Positions 53,219 to 64,000 of a stretch of DNA of 64,000 nt are shown here, piece after piece. Under the pieces are notes generated by a model, which made no database searches, was not told the DNA's origin, and saw only the letters and a program-made list of their open reading frames with translations. The stretch's first letter is position 1. Each line of letters starts with the position of its first letter. Both the position numbers and the translations under genes were made by a program. Origin of the DNA: Oreohelix idahoensis (taxonomy: Eukaryota > Mollusca > Gastropoda > Stylommatophora > Oreohelicidae); the NCBI GenBank assembly GCA_024509875.1, contig JAMPIV010014132.1, forward strand, positions 1,119,957 to 1,183,956, read 5' to 3'.

Positions 53219-56200
53219 AAAACCTTTTAACCAAGTAAAGAGGTGGTGTAAATTGTGTAGGAAGGACAACCATAACACCGAAGTTTGTAAAAGGAAACCT
53301 TCTAACATTGCTGCAATGAAATCGGGGAACCAGAGATTAAAGGTTAAACCTACTGGACAGCAGGAACCTTATCACCCCCCAGTTTGTGAGGATGTTGTTT
53401 GTAACGGGGTCACCATAAGGTGCCTATATGATACAGGTTTGAATTTTGATTCAGTTGTGAGTTCTAGCCTAGTGAACCCAGGTCAGTATACCACCGAAAC
53501 AGTGGAAATACAAGGGGCGACTAAGGACATACCACTCATGACACTTCCCATCGCAAGGATAACTGTGAAAACTCGCTATGTGGAAGGAGAAATCAGAGCA
53601 GCAGTGATAGATGAACCAATCTACCCTCTGATAGTGGGGTGTAGATATGTCTTCTTGGGGAATCCCGAGAAACCTGTGATCATGGCGACAGTGCAGACCA
53701 GGTCACAGAAGAAGGAGGAAGAAGGTGAACCTATAAATGCTCATCCAGAGGTGATGAGGAAGGCGCAGGCTGAGGATAGGACACTCAAGCCATGTTTTAA
53801 ATAATTGCCCAAATGTCACACACCTCCACGCAAGGGAGATTATTATATGAAGAATAAACTGATTTATAGGAGGGCTGGAACTGGATCCAATGGTCAGGGA
53901 CAGCTGGTACTTCCTAAAATGTATAGGGCAGAGGTAATAAGGAGCTTACATGTTGGAAAAGATGGGGACCATGAGAAAATAGATACCATCATCCAAAAAG
54001 GTGGCTCAAAAATATTATTGGCCTGATGAAATGGTTGACATTGAGAATTTTGTAGAAGCATGTGGCATATTACATGAGGGAACACCCACAAGTGGGAAAA
54101 TGGATCAGGACCTAGACACGCCACGGGGCAAACGTAGGCCTGAAAATGGAAAGAAAAATAAATTTAATAGAGTAGACAAAGTGGAATGGGAGCCCCCTTT
54201 TCACACTCAGTCTTCACTCGAATGTATTAAAATGGTCACTATGCGACGAGTACAAAGAGAAATTCTACCCCAGAATAAGCCGACAATCCCTCGGTCGGAA
54301 TTATGTGAACTGGAGGAAGATAAAAGAGAGAGAAGATCTCTCACAATGAACTTAAAGTGGGGAGAAAACCCCAGGAAAGGAATCGGTAGTGGTAGATTCT
54401 TATGTGATGATAAAATGGAAAAACGTCCTTACTATAAGGCTTCTAATGGTATGGAACATATGTCGAAAAAATGTAAGGTCCATATGTAACCTTGTTAAGG
54501 ACGTGGACAGATGAGAAGGCAGAGGAAACTGTTACCTCATCATATAACTATGTGAACGAGCTGACCACTCGTCTGAAAGCTGGATGGAAACTGGCAAATG
54601 ATAATTTGAGACAAGCCAGGAAGAAACATGCAGCTTATTTTAATAAGAAAGCAAAGGACAGAGAATTAGCTGTGGGAGAGAAAGGGCTTCTTCTACTACC
54701 CGGCAGCAATAATAAGTTCCAAATTGGATGGCAAGGTCCATATACAGTTCTAGAGAAGGTGTCTAGAACAAATTATAAAATTGACAAAAAGGGGAAGGAG
54801 AAAATATATCATGTGAACCTTTTAAAGAAGTATCTGGACAGACAAATCCAGGAAGGCACCCCTTTACTGACCTTGGCTATCGCAACCGAAATGAAAAAGG
54901 AACCACTCACCTAATATGAATACCCCCTACACTCCTGTGAGACAGCCGCACAGGTAAAAGTCAGTAAGCACCTGACTAAAAATCAGAGGGAGAGAGTTCA
55001 ACAGGTTCTGGATGAACATACAGATGTGTTAACAGACAAACCGGGGCATACTAATTTGCTAGAGTATGATATGAAGCTGGTAGACTCAACACCAATCTGT
55101 ATGAGAGCCTATTCTGTTCCGTTTGCTAAGGAGAAAGCATTGAAAGAGGAGATAGATTATTTGTTGAAAGAAGGGATTATTTCTCACAGTGAATCTCCTT
55201 ATAGCTCCAGTGTAGTTTTGTTGAGGAAACCGTCTGGGGAACATAGACTGTGCATAGATTACAGGAAATTGAATGCTGTCAAGAAGGTCAGGTGGATCCA
55301 TTACCTGACACAAAACAGTTATTTGCCAGATTGAACAAGGCAAAATATTTTTCGAAGGTGGATCTTAGCAAAGGCTATTACCAGATTCCAGTGCAGCCTG
55401 AGGTTCGACCTTATTTAGCTTTTAGCACCTCGGAAGGACATTATGAATTCAACATGTTGCCATTTGGATTGAAAAATGCTCCGAGTGTGTTTTCTAGGAT
55501 GATGCACAAATTATTGGATCCCTTGAATAATCCATGTATCACGAATTTCATGGATGATATCCTCATCGCTACAGAAACATTTGAAGAACACGTTAACTCT
55601 CTGAATATGCTATTTGATAGGCTCAGAGAAGCAAACTTGACTGCTAGACCAACAAAATGTTGTATTGGATGCAAAGAGTTGGAATTCTTGGGACATACAG
55701 TATATCAGGGTAACATGACCCCTGACCCCAAGAACTTGGAAAAATTGCAGAGAGAACCTAGGCCACAAATAAAGAAAGACGTGCGAGCATTCGTGTCGTT
55801 TTGTGGGTTTTACCGAAAATATACCAAAAATTTTAACTCTATATGTGCTCCTCTGACTGATTTGACTCGCAAGAGAAATCCAGATAAAATTGTTTGGTCA
55901 GCGCAGTGTGAATTGGCATTCCAAGAGTTAAAGGAAAAACTCACTAGCAAGCCTATTCTCAAATTGCCTGATTTGACTCAGGAGTTTGTGGTGAGAACGG
56001 ACGCAAGCAATGTGGGCCTGGGGGCTACTTTGTTGCAAAGGTCCTCTTCACCCAATGGGGAACTGAACCCAGTCGCTTATGCTAGCCGCAAGTTGAACAA
56101 AGCGGAACAAGGCTATTCCACAAGCGAAAAAGTGTGTTTAGCGTTAATCTGGGTGATAAAAAAGTTCCAAATCTATCTATATGGTAGAACATTCGTGGTC

Positions 56201-56371
56201 CAAACGGATCATCAACCTCTCGTATACTTATCACAGTCCAAGCATGAAAATGCCAGATTATTACGATGGTCGTTATTATTACAGCCATATCAATTTACCA
56301 TTGAATATATTCCGGGGTCACAGAACGTGGGTGCAGATTTCCTCAGTAGGCACCCCTGTGATCAAATTTAG
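53219..56371 (+). pseudogene. 3' gag and pol of element C, frame-broken
   Basis: After element B the frame resumes with a classical CX2CX4HX4C zinc knuckle (~53245-53290). It is followed by an aspartic protease with YDTG near 53427 and IVGCR near 53635. A zinc-finger-like piece of integrase lies at 53805-54060. The catalytic core that should follow is not recognisable: 54060-54490 has no D, D, E motifs. The GPY-type integrase end is present at 54600-54840. RT (FMDDI near 55550) and RNase H (RTDAS near 56000) are well preserved in a 373-codon frame (55250-56371), after a frame change near 55285. The order, integrase before RT, identifies the Gmr1-like group. Confidence 0.88.
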
Positions 56372-56461
56372 AGTATTCAGCAGGCGTAAGGAGTTAATTT
56401 TATCTATGTGTATCAATGGTTTTGGAACTTGCATTAGTGCATGTTCTAAAGGGGGGAGACG
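56372..56461 (+). promoter_or_regulatory. 3' end and polypurine tract of element C
   Basis: A short untranslated stretch ends in AAAGGGGGGAGACG directly before the 3' LTR. The purine run is the likely plus-strand primer. The gap between RNase H and LTR is only ~90 bp, much shorter than in A, B and D. Confidence 0.75.
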
Positions 56462-58436
56462 TGTGATGGAATACATTGATACAGCGATAAAATCATCCAT
56501 TATAAATATAAAAGTTAAAATAAAATGTAGGGATAAAATATAGTTATGATAAGCTGCTGCTTCTATGCCCACGCCACAAGCGCGTTGATTTTGGTAGACC
56601 GTACCATCGTTTTCTAGTGTCATTGAAAAAAACTATTTATAACATGGGGACACGAAAGGCCTATTCGTTCAGATGGGGTAAGAAAAGGAGGGAAGAGAAA
56701 AATGATGCCGTTTGCAAACGGGGTTTGAATCTAAGCCTAGCATTCGCGCGAACTTGTAGTTAGTTGTTTGAAATACGACGAAAGTTAAAAAAGGTTCGTC
56801 AATTGGGTCACGAAAACAGGCTTAGCTCTTATTGAGAATGACGTAATTCTCAACGTAATACGGACGATTCTCGTAATTAGTTTGAAAATAGCGGTAAAAA
56901 GAAGTGAACGAGTGGTAGATTATAGATTTCAAGACTAACATGGAAAAAATATGAAATTCCTTATTAATAGGTTTAGAATCACAAAAGTTAGCTAGTTTAA
57001 GAGCTTATCTTTTCCTGATACATAATATGCTTTCAAATAAAAGGACGGACAGATAACTCGGAAGTTATTGACAAAAGACTGATTTGTTCGGTGCAGACTA
57101 GCAGACAGATGTTCGTTTTGCAGTCACTAGCGGTTACGTTTTGACGCGTCCTTGAGTAAAAGCAGGAAAAGGGTCATGTGTTCTGTAGGAAAAGGGGTAG
57201 ACACTGGGTAGAAATTATGGGATAGCTCAAACTGAATATTGTGGGTTTTTTTAGTGTTGGGCCAAAACCAAGTCCATTTTTGGGGAATGCCAAGTTCGGA
57301 CAGACCGACCGACAGAAATACACTACACATTGGACCAAATTTGGACCTTAGTGTAAAATGTTGAATTTAAAAAGCTTGGCTTTCCTATCTGATTGGTCAA
57401 CACAGTTAAGATTATTAGAAAATTGGACGGCTCGTTGCCATTTTGTTTAAGACTGTCCATAGAAGCAGATCGTTGATGCTGTGAAGTGTGACGTCCACTG
57501 AATATATATAAATAATATAAGGAATACGGACGCCATAGTCCAGCCAGCAGCTCAGCGGAGTTTGTGCTATTTCAACGTACCTGTGTGTTTTCTTTTGAAT
57601 TGTGGTAAGACAGAAATTATTAACCTTTTTATTTAACAATTCTGAGTGAGTGATACTGCCATATAATGAAAAATGATTACGACAAGTGAGTACTTATTCT
57701 AGGTCCCTAGCCAACTGTTACAGGGCCTAGAGGTTGAATTATAATATGATAAACTATCAGAAATGTAGAATACAGATGTTTCTTTTCAGGTGGTCAGGTG
57801 GAAACATATCACCCACCTTATTATATGGAAAGAAGAGATTAATGATAATATTTCAGATGCAGTGCAGGCCTTAGAGGAGAGGAATGTAAAACTAGTGCTT
57901 CTTGATAACAGCATTAATGTAGATGTGCTGGGTCGGTCAGAGAGATCTGACCCTGTCTTTTATTTCAATGTATTAATGCTTGTAAACATGGTGGGTTAGG
58001 TATTATGTTAAGACCTAGCCTAATTTTGTGGTTTCAGAGTTTCTTTGTCTGGCACTGTGCTAGTGCCAGATTTTCTGAAGAGTACAACACTGTATGAAAC
58101 GAGATGCCTACCATACTACCTCAGCGCATGTGAGGAGTGGGCCTAAGGAACAACTATCTTCAATCGTCACAGGCCAGATAAGTGTTAAAGAACTGGCCTG
58201 CTGAGATTCATCAACGAGTACTAAATAATATAAACTCCATTGTGTAACTAATAAACTTTTCCACCATCAATCCTGTTAAAGAGCAAATGAACACTGTTAA
58301 ATAAAGGACTGGGTATGATGAAAATACTCCGCCCCGACATCAAGCACTAGTTAATAAAGACTTTAGTTTTAGTACCAATATTAGCAAATTTAAATTATGT
58401 ATATGTACAGGTCTTTCATGAGTTTACTTGATTATA

Positions 58437-61229
58437 AAAAAAAGAGCTAAAAGGGGCGTGGGTTGCATTGTGGCCAAAAACCAGAAAGATAGTATCAAGG
58501 GATGGAACTTTGTCTCGGAGCGCATTATGGTTGTAAAACTAAAAGAAGGAGAAACCATAGTCAACCTGGTCATAGTGTATGGGCCAAATGAGGATGAGAG
58601 AGCAGAGGTCAAGGAGGAATTCTTCGAGCTGCTTCAAAGGACAGTGGATGACTGCCTAGATGAAGTTATTATGCTCGGAGATTTTAATGCCAGAGTTGGA
58701 AATGACCATGCTAGATGGGGTGGAGTTATCGGAAGATATGGAGAAGATACTCTCAATGACAATGGAAAGCGACTCCTTAGATTCTGCAGTGAGCAGAATC
58801 TGATCATTACAAACACAAAGTTCCCCCATAAGCGCATACATGCATACACTAGATGTGAACCAACCAAGAATGAGAAGTCAGTGATCGACTATGCCATTGT
58901 TCGGAGAAGCTCATTCAGATATGTCCGAGATGCAAGAGTCTGGAGGGGGCCAGAGATTGGAAGTGATCACTACCTGCTAACAATCAAACGAACAACTGAA
59001 AGAGTTGCTCAGCCTAGGAACTGCCCAACATCACGCAAGAAACCAAGTAAACGAGCAGGAGAAATGAGCATTAGGACCTACAAGCTGAGAGAGCCAGAAA
59101 TTAAGACCAGATATCAGGGGCTTATTGCTACAGCAGTGAGCAACACAGAAGAACGACCTGATGACTTGGAAACCCTCTGGAATAAATTCAAGGATATCAT
59201 AAAGACAGCTGCTGCAGAAGCATGCGGTGAAGTCCGACTTGGGAACCAGAGAAAGAGGACACCTTGGTGGACAGAGGAAGTCAAAGAGAAAATAAGAGAG
59301 AAGAAAATGGCATGGAAACAATACTTAGGAGCTAAAAACACAACAGGACAAATGGAAAAATATAGAGAATATGTGACACTCAGAACAGAAGCAAAGAACA
59401 AAGTGCTAGCAGCAAAACAGAAGTCCTGGGAAGAATTTGGAGAAAAGCTAGAAAAAGATGCACAAGAAAACCAGAAATTGTTCTATAAGACCCTAAAGAA
59501 CATGAGGAAGGAAAAACAATGCCCTCTCAAATTTATAAAGGACAAGCAAGGCAAATTGCTTACTGCCCCGAAGGAAGTAATGGAAAGATGGAAAGAATAT
59601 TTCTCAGAACTCCTGGATGGTGAGCATGGTGAAGCATCAGAAATGATAACCACTAGCACAGAAGAGAAAACCAATGATGGTGAAGATGACATAAAGATGG
59701 AAGAACTGAGGGCAGCACTAGAGAAAATCAAGATGGGCAAAGCAGCAGGGCATGATGGTATAACACCAGAAATGGTTAAGTACATGGGAGCATCAGGCGA
59801 CCTATTACTCTTAAAGGTCCTACAGGCAGCATGGTGCAACAAGACCATACCAAAGGATTGGGAGATTGCCATCATAACACCAATTTTCAAAAAGGGTGAC
59901 AATCGACAATGTGGAAACCATAGAGGCATATCCCTTCTCAGTGTCCCTGGTAAAATCTACTCTAGAATCCTAGAGCAGAGACTCCGACGCCTAGCTGAGC
60001 CACAATTGGATGAGGTCCAGTGCGGATTCCGAGCAAACCGAAGTACTCAAGACCTAATCTTCACACTCAGACAGCTGAGTGAAAAGGCCCTTGAGTATAA
60101 GAGTGAGATCCATCTTTGTTTCATAGATCTGGAAAAGGCGTTTGACAGGGTCCCCTGGAGCAAACTTTGGGACTGTTTGGCAAGGAAGAATATTCCAGCA
60201 CCTCTGATTCATGCTATACAGAGCTTCTACAAGTCTTGCAGAAATTATGTGAGGACAGCAAACCATAAGTCAGAAGAGTTCAGGACCACCACTGGTGTAA
60301 GACAAGGTGATATCCTGTCACCTTATCTTTTCATACTCCTCATGGACGATGTCATCAAGGCATGTAAGGAGAGAACAAGAAAGTATTCAGTGGGGTACTG
60401 GAAGATGAGACAGGTCTATATTTCGGAGCTGGCATTTGCTGATGATGTTGCCCTGATTGCTAAATCAGAGGCACATCTCCAATCCAACCTGCAAGTCTGG
60501 AAGGAAGAGCTGGAGAAGAGAGGGATGGTCATAAGCAGCTCTAAAACAAAATCCATGGTGATATCACGAGAAGAAAGAAAACATCAGATTAAGTTGGGAG
60601 AACAGGTCCTGGAGCAGGTCGACCACTTTAAATATCTCGGAGCTATTATAGACCGAAAGGGAGGCATCAAAGAAGAGTTGGCCACTCGAAAAGCAGCGGC
60701 TGGGAGACTTTTTCAGGCCATAAATCGTGGATTCCTCAGCAAGAAAGAGGTTGGTAAGAAAACGAAGATGGCTGTATACCGCTCCACCTATGTCCCAGTT
60801 TTGACATATGGATGCGAGTCGTGGGCAATGACTACAACCCACAAAAGCCAGATCCAAACCTCAGAAATGAGGTATCTGAGGAAAGTGGTTGAAGTAACAA
60901 GAAGAGACATGGTCCGCAACCAGACGATACGTCAAGGCCTGAAATCCCATCCGCTGCAGACCCAAATAGAACAGTCCCAACTAAGATGGTTTGGCCATGT
61001 CTGCAGAATGGGAGAAGATCGGCTACCACGACAAGCATGGGAAACAAAGAGCCAGGGATCCAGACCTCCAGGACGACCCAGAGTTCGCTGGGAGGACAAC
61101 ATTAGACAATCTTTGAAGGACCGAGGACTAGAATGGAACCAGGCCAGGAAGAAGACAGCTGATAGAATGGTCTGGCGCTCTCTCTTCCAAACCTCTACAC
61201 CTCACGGTAGAAGGGGAACGACTAAGTAA
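58437..61229 (+). CDS. endonuclease-reverse transcriptase of the RTE-type LINE, N-terminus missing
   Basis: About 930 codons are open with no stop or shift. The first ~190 residues are the C-terminal two thirds of an apurinic-like endonuclease, with GDFNARVG (~83) and the SDHYLL active-site end (~179); the first catalytic residues are lost with the truncation. RT spans about residues 430-720, with GFRANRSTQD, LCFIDLEKAFDRV, TGVRQGDILSP and the FADD active site (~670). The C-terminal part has YGCESWAMTT, LRWFGHVCRM and GRPRVRWEDN, typical of RTE and related clades. The stop codon TAA overlaps the first AAGT tail repeat. No ATG is needed to explain the frame start, since the true start is missing. 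The open frame shows a young insertion. Confidence 0.93.
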   Translation, partial: KKRAKRGVGCIVAKNQKDSIKGWNFVSERIMVVKLKEGETIVNLVIVYGPNEDERAEVKEEFFELLQRTVDDCLDEVIMLGDFNARVGNDHARWGGVIGRYGEDTLNDNGKRLLRFCSEQNLIITNTKFPHKRIHAYTRCEPTKNEKSVIDYAIVRRSSFRYVRDARVWRGPEIGSDHYLLTIKRTTERVAQPRNCPTSRKKPSKRAGEMSIRTYKLREPEIKTRYQGLIATAVSNTEERPDDLETLWNKFKDIIKTAAAEACGEVRLGNQRKRTPWWTEEVKEKIREKKMAWKQYLGAKNTTGQMEKYREYVTLRTEAKNKVLAAKQKSWEEFGEKLEKDAQENQKLFYKTLKNMRKEKQCPLKFIKDKQGKLLTAPKEVMERWKEYFSELLDGEHGEASEMITTSTEEKTNDGEDDIKMEELRAALEKIKMGKAAGHDGITPEMVKYMGASGDLLLLKVLQAAWCNKTIPKDWEIAIITPIFKKGDNRQCGNHRGISLLSVPGKIYSRILEQRLRRLAEPQLDEVQCGFRANRSTQDLIFTLRQLSEKALEYKSEIHLCFIDLEKAFDRVPWSKLWDCLARKNIPAPLIHAIQSFYKSCRNYVRTANHKSEEFRTTTGVRQGDILSPYLFILLMDDVIKACKERTRKYSVGYWKMRQVYISELAFADDVALIAKSEAHLQSNLQVWKEELEKRGMVISSSKTKSMVISREERKHQIKLGEQVLEQVDHFKYLGAIIDRKGGIKEELATRKAAAGRLFQAINRGFLSKKEVGKKTKMAVYRSTYVPVLTYGCESWAMTTTHKSQIQTSEMRYLRKVVEVTRRDMVRNQTIRQGLKSHPLQTQIEQSQLRWFGHVCRMGEDRLPRQAWETKSQGSRPPGRPRVRWEDNIRQSLKDRGLEWNQARKKTADRMVWRSLFQTSTPHGRRGTTK

Positions 61230-61245
61230 GTAAGTAAGTAAGTAA
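58437..61245 (+). mobile_element. 5'-truncated RTE-type LINE in the element C LTR
   Basis: The insert is flanked by a 36-38-bp direct repeat (58399-58436 and 61246-61283). That sequence occurs once in the undisturbed 5' LTR near 42316, which proves the insertion. The left end falls inside the endonuclease domain, and the right end is an AAGT tandem tail (61223-61247). Truncation, tail and duplication fit target-primed reverse transcription. RTE-clade elements often end in short tandem repeats rather than poly(A). Confidence 0.96.
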
Positions 61246-61678
61246 GTATATGTACAGGTCTTTCATGAGTTTACTTGATTATATGTAATTCTATTGAAAT
61301 TAATTCATATTGAGTTGAAAGTCCTGACCAGAAGAAAACTAGGTTCAGGACAAAATAAATTTGGAAAAAAATATAAATTACTAAATTTTAACCACAGAGT
61401 CAGTTGACTTAATCATAGAGATTAATATTAGTGTTTGTGTGTGTGTTTGTGTACTTAATTACCAGCACACCACATTTTCATTACCCTAGACAGTAGACGT
61501 AGCTATCAGACATACTAGTCAAGAATAAGTCTGATCGACGTCGTAGGGTGGTAGCAGCAATGTACTCTGTAAATTCACATAAACTGTTATCCTCAGGGAC
61601 CTTCACAGCTGACCTCATTCAGTATACTAAGTAAACATAGCAAAAACACTTAATAACATCAAAACTCACCACATATAT

Positions 61679-61736
61679 TGGGGGCTCGTCCGGGATTAAA
61701 ACTATTGGGGTATAAGTTTGTATAAATTTAACAGTG
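61679..61736 (+). repeat. second copy of the element C primer-binding site and leader start
   Basis: The sequence after the 3'-side LTR repeats the tRNA-Pro primer-binding site (61679-61696) and the next ~40 bases of the C leader, up to AACAGTGT. A normal 3' LTR is not followed by a primer-binding site. So this LTR was once also the 5' LTR of another copy, or the right end was swapped by recombination. Confidence 0.9.
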
Positions 61737-62510
61737 TACTGGTGTTGATGGTATTCTATGGTTGTTATGTTACCTAGGGTGCTGTATGAGGTCAGCTGTG
61801 AAGGCTCCTGAGAAAAAAGTTTATGTGAATTACAGAAGGCCCTTCTTACTACCACTACGACCTCAAACAGATCTCTTTTACTATCATGAATGTAGCTACG
61901 TTAAAAGTCTAGGGTACTGAAATGTAATGTGTTGTAATAGATTATACAAACACACACAGGTAATTAATAAGTCTAATAATATTAATAAAATCTATAACAC
62001 ACTGAACTAACTCAGACTGTTTTAGTTTTGATTTTAACAATTTTTTCTACATTTATTAGTTCTGAACCAATGTTTTATTTTGGTCAGAACATATGAAATG
62101 TTATGGAGTTATAAATGGAATGCATAAATATATGGCATAATAAAATGGAATTTGTGTACATAGGTATTTTATAAGACTGGTTAATATTAATAATCTCTAT
62201 ACTGTCTCTGGGAGAACTATTACTGGATGTGCTGTTGGGGTGGTGTCATCACTCCCACTCTGTGATTATAACAAGCTTTGTCCATAGACTTATAGACTGT
62301 AGTTAAATGTTATATTTCCCAAGAATTGAGTCTATATTTGATGGGGGAAATGTTGGTGAATAGTTGTGAATACTGGTGAATCTTCAGCCGGCCACTTATT
62401 CACTTATCTCGTCTGTGACGCTTTGAGACAGGATTCCTGTGGCCCACTCCTCTCTGTAGCTGGAATATAATGGTAGGCTGCACCGACACAAACGTTAGGC
62501 GGCACACACA
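61737..62510 (-). repeat. inverted, diverged LTR related to element C
   Basis: Read on the minus strand, this stretch follows the C LTR with clear but imperfect matches. Plus-strand landmarks are TGAGGTCAGCTGTGAAGG (~61787), CTACGACCTCAAA (~61855), TCTAGGGTACTGAA (~61910), GGTCAGAACAT (~62083) and GAATCTTCAGCCGGCCAC (~62380). Divergence is far higher than between the C LTRs, so it comes from a related family. Confidence 0.7.
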
Positions 62511-62832
62511 TCTGCCTGTGTATTCTTGCTTAGGTTTAACCCCCAAGAATGAAGAATTTCATTGAAAATATCAAAATTTAGATACATATTGCACTGGAAA
62601 GTACATTCATTTGCCCACATTTATGTATGTTTATTTTCACTGAAACCTTCGTGGATGATTTTATATAAATTTTTAAAGTATGTCAGGTAAGTGTATCTTT
62701 ACCTAATTATATATGTAAAATATACAAATTGGTATATGTGTGATGCTATATTGCTTATAATGCATGGATTTTAATTTTCGGTACCATATTCATTTCCCTG
62801 AAGCAAACAGAATTCAAGTTTTTGAAACAGTT
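62511..62832. other. unassigned DNA
   Basis: Nothing is recognisable. It probably belongs to the decayed minus-strand element between its LTR and the integrase fragment. Confidence 0.4.
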
Positions 62833-63300
62833 TCATGTGTAAAAATAATTTTGACTGGCTAATTTTTTATTAACCATGGGGTCCTTTGATGGGTCATCGA
62901 AATAATAACCAGGCTGGAGGTATTCCAGTGGAGTGGTAGGGTACCTCCTTATACGCAAATAAAGCTGCAGGTAAGAACGAATCACAGGATTCTGGTTTCT
63001 CCTGTGCGAGCTTACATAAATTTGTAAGTAGAGTCCCGTTATATCTTTCCACTTGTCCAATCGATTGTGGATGATAAAATGTGCGGACGAGAATATTTTG
63101 AAAAATCCTAAAAACTTCCTCCATCAGTTTCCCTCTGAATGGTTAACCATTGTCAGTTAATATCTGATAAGGGTATCCTAATGTTGTGAATATTGAGAGC
63201 AAAGCCTCTCCTACATGTACTGAGTCTGCTGAGGGTAGAGCAATCGCTTCCCCCCACATAGTACATGTCTACCAGAGAACGGATGTATTTTTTTGGAAAC
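62833..63300 (-). pseudogene. integrase core fragment of a decayed Gypsy element
   Basis: Minus-strand pieces give a retroviral-type integrase core. VDMYY near 63265 holds the first Asp, ILTDNG near 63150 the second, and YHPQSIGQVERYNG near 63070 the Glu. FLPAALFAYKEVPYHSTG follows. A stop directly after ILTDNG and frame changes near 63200 and 62890 show it is dead. It lies just right of the inverted C-like LTR on the same strand, so both may be one element. The RT and RNase H that a Gmr1-like element would have between them are absent. Confidence 0.75.
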
Positions 63301-64000
63301 TGACGAAAAGCGCATACAGTCTGCTGAAATGAAGAATTTAATGAAAAGTAAGCTGCAAAGTATGACACAGATGATGGAATCAATAAAGAAAAATACCAGA
63401 GATGATTCCTACATAGCACGGGGATACTGAGGTGAGTAAATTTTGTGTAAAAGTGTAATTCCTCCCTTTTTTCTTAATTTTCTCAAAACCTTAATTTTTA
63501 CACAAATGTGGGCACGTTGCCCATGATTTTTCAAAAACTATTAGGGATACAGCAGTAAATTTTGGGCCACATGCTGTACACATAGTGCTCATCAAAATAA
63601 ACTAAAATAAAGGATATATGTTAAAAAAATACAAAACTGTTGAGAAATAGCTAAGATACCCCCCTTAAAAATTTCAACTTTTTTTCGATTGGTATGTTAA
63701 AATCCAAAAAAACTCAGATATCAAACCAATCAAAATTATTTTAGTATACAATCATTATCGTATATTAACAAATGAAACAGCCAAATTTCATAACTCAAGT
63801 TATACTCACATTTGAGATATCTTGGGCAACAAAATACCCAAAAAAGCTAAAATTTGCCTCTTTTTTTACTGTTTTTCCGCCATAGATTGCAAGTTTTTAG
63901 TATATACCTCAATGTTTTGCATTTTTGTCAGTCATTTTGCTAGTATAAATGACCAGATATAGATATTAACTTATAATTCTGTGTTTTTCATTTTGGGGGT
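63301..64000. other. unassigned AT-rich DNA
   Basis: I see no gene, repeat family or structure that I can name. The sequence is A/T-run rich up to the end of the window. Confidence 0.45.

Larger units (their letters stand above)
56462..61673 (+). repeat. 3' LTR-position copy of element C, split by a LINE
   Basis: 56462-58436 and 61246-61673 together match the 5' LTR 40432-42743 with roughly 2% differences and an extra ~57 bp near 58213 that includes AATAAA. The LINE and its target duplication account for the interruption. Confidence 0.92.
40432..61736 (+). mobile_element. older Gmr1-like LTR retrotransposon (element C), twice interrupted
   Basis: The element has a 5' LTR (40432-42743), a primer-binding site, gag, pol in the order protease-integrase-RT-RNase H, a polypurine tract and a 3' LTR starting at 56462. 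Element B (44059-53213) splits its gag. A LINE (58437-61245) splits its 3' LTR. Its coding frames contain stops and shifts, and its LTRs differ at roughly 2% by eye plus a ~57-bp length difference near 42184/58213, so it is older than both intruders. Its gag has a classical CCHC knuckle, unlike A, B and D, so it belongs to a different Gmr1-like branch. No matching target duplication was found. The right end is odd, because the LTR is followed by a second primer-binding site. Confidence 0.9.

Overview
The window is AT-rich animal DNA packed with retrotransposons. I see no protein-coding host gene that I can support. The mix of Gypsy LTR elements with the pol order protease-integrase-RT-RNase H (the Gmr1-like group), several non-LTR retrotransposon families, a tRNA-derived SINE and long TA/GA microsatellites fits an invertebrate metazoan. 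A mollusc or other lophotrochozoan is my guess; the sequence does not prove it.

Layout. 1-2362 is unassigned DNA with a ~184-bp tandem repeat. 2363-12352 (minus) is a complete Gmr1-like element, here called A, flanked by ACCAG target duplications. 12353-26250 is an old repeat graveyard: a hAT-like terminus, microsatellites, five LINE remnants (one carrying a 26-bp minisatellite), a SINE, a decayed LTR and a palindrome beside TA arrays. 26254-29832 (minus) is a decayed Gypsy element with an integrase and a possible envelope-like region. 30053-39616 (plus) is a complete Gmr1-like element, D, with an uninterrupted 1615-codon gag-pol ORF and GTATA duplications. 40432-61736 is an older Gmr1-like element, C, with 2.3-kb LTRs. 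Two younger elements sit inside C: a complete Gmr1-like element, B (44059-53213, GAAAG duplication, nearly identical LTRs), in its gag, and a 5'-truncated RTE-type LINE (58437-61245, ~38-bp duplication) in its 3' LTR. 61737-63300 holds an inverted LTR related to that of C and an integrase fragment on the minus strand.

How the parts work together. A, B and D share one plan: LTR, a ~1.3-1.6 kb leader, one long gag-pol frame, an A-run/T-run inverted repeat, a purine-rich tract, LTR. Gag starts with a charged coiled coil, then a capsid whose C-terminal part looks like the SCAN domain, then an Asn/Gly/Arg-rich stretch and a CX2CX13CXH motif instead of a CCHC knuckle. Pol follows as protease, integrase, RT and RNase H. 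The leaders share two adjacent hairpins whose sequences differ between elements while pairing is kept; this is the observation I would follow first. Counting LTR differences by eye, B is youngest (about 3 in 1143 bp), then D (roughly 12 in 1495), with A and C older (near 2%).
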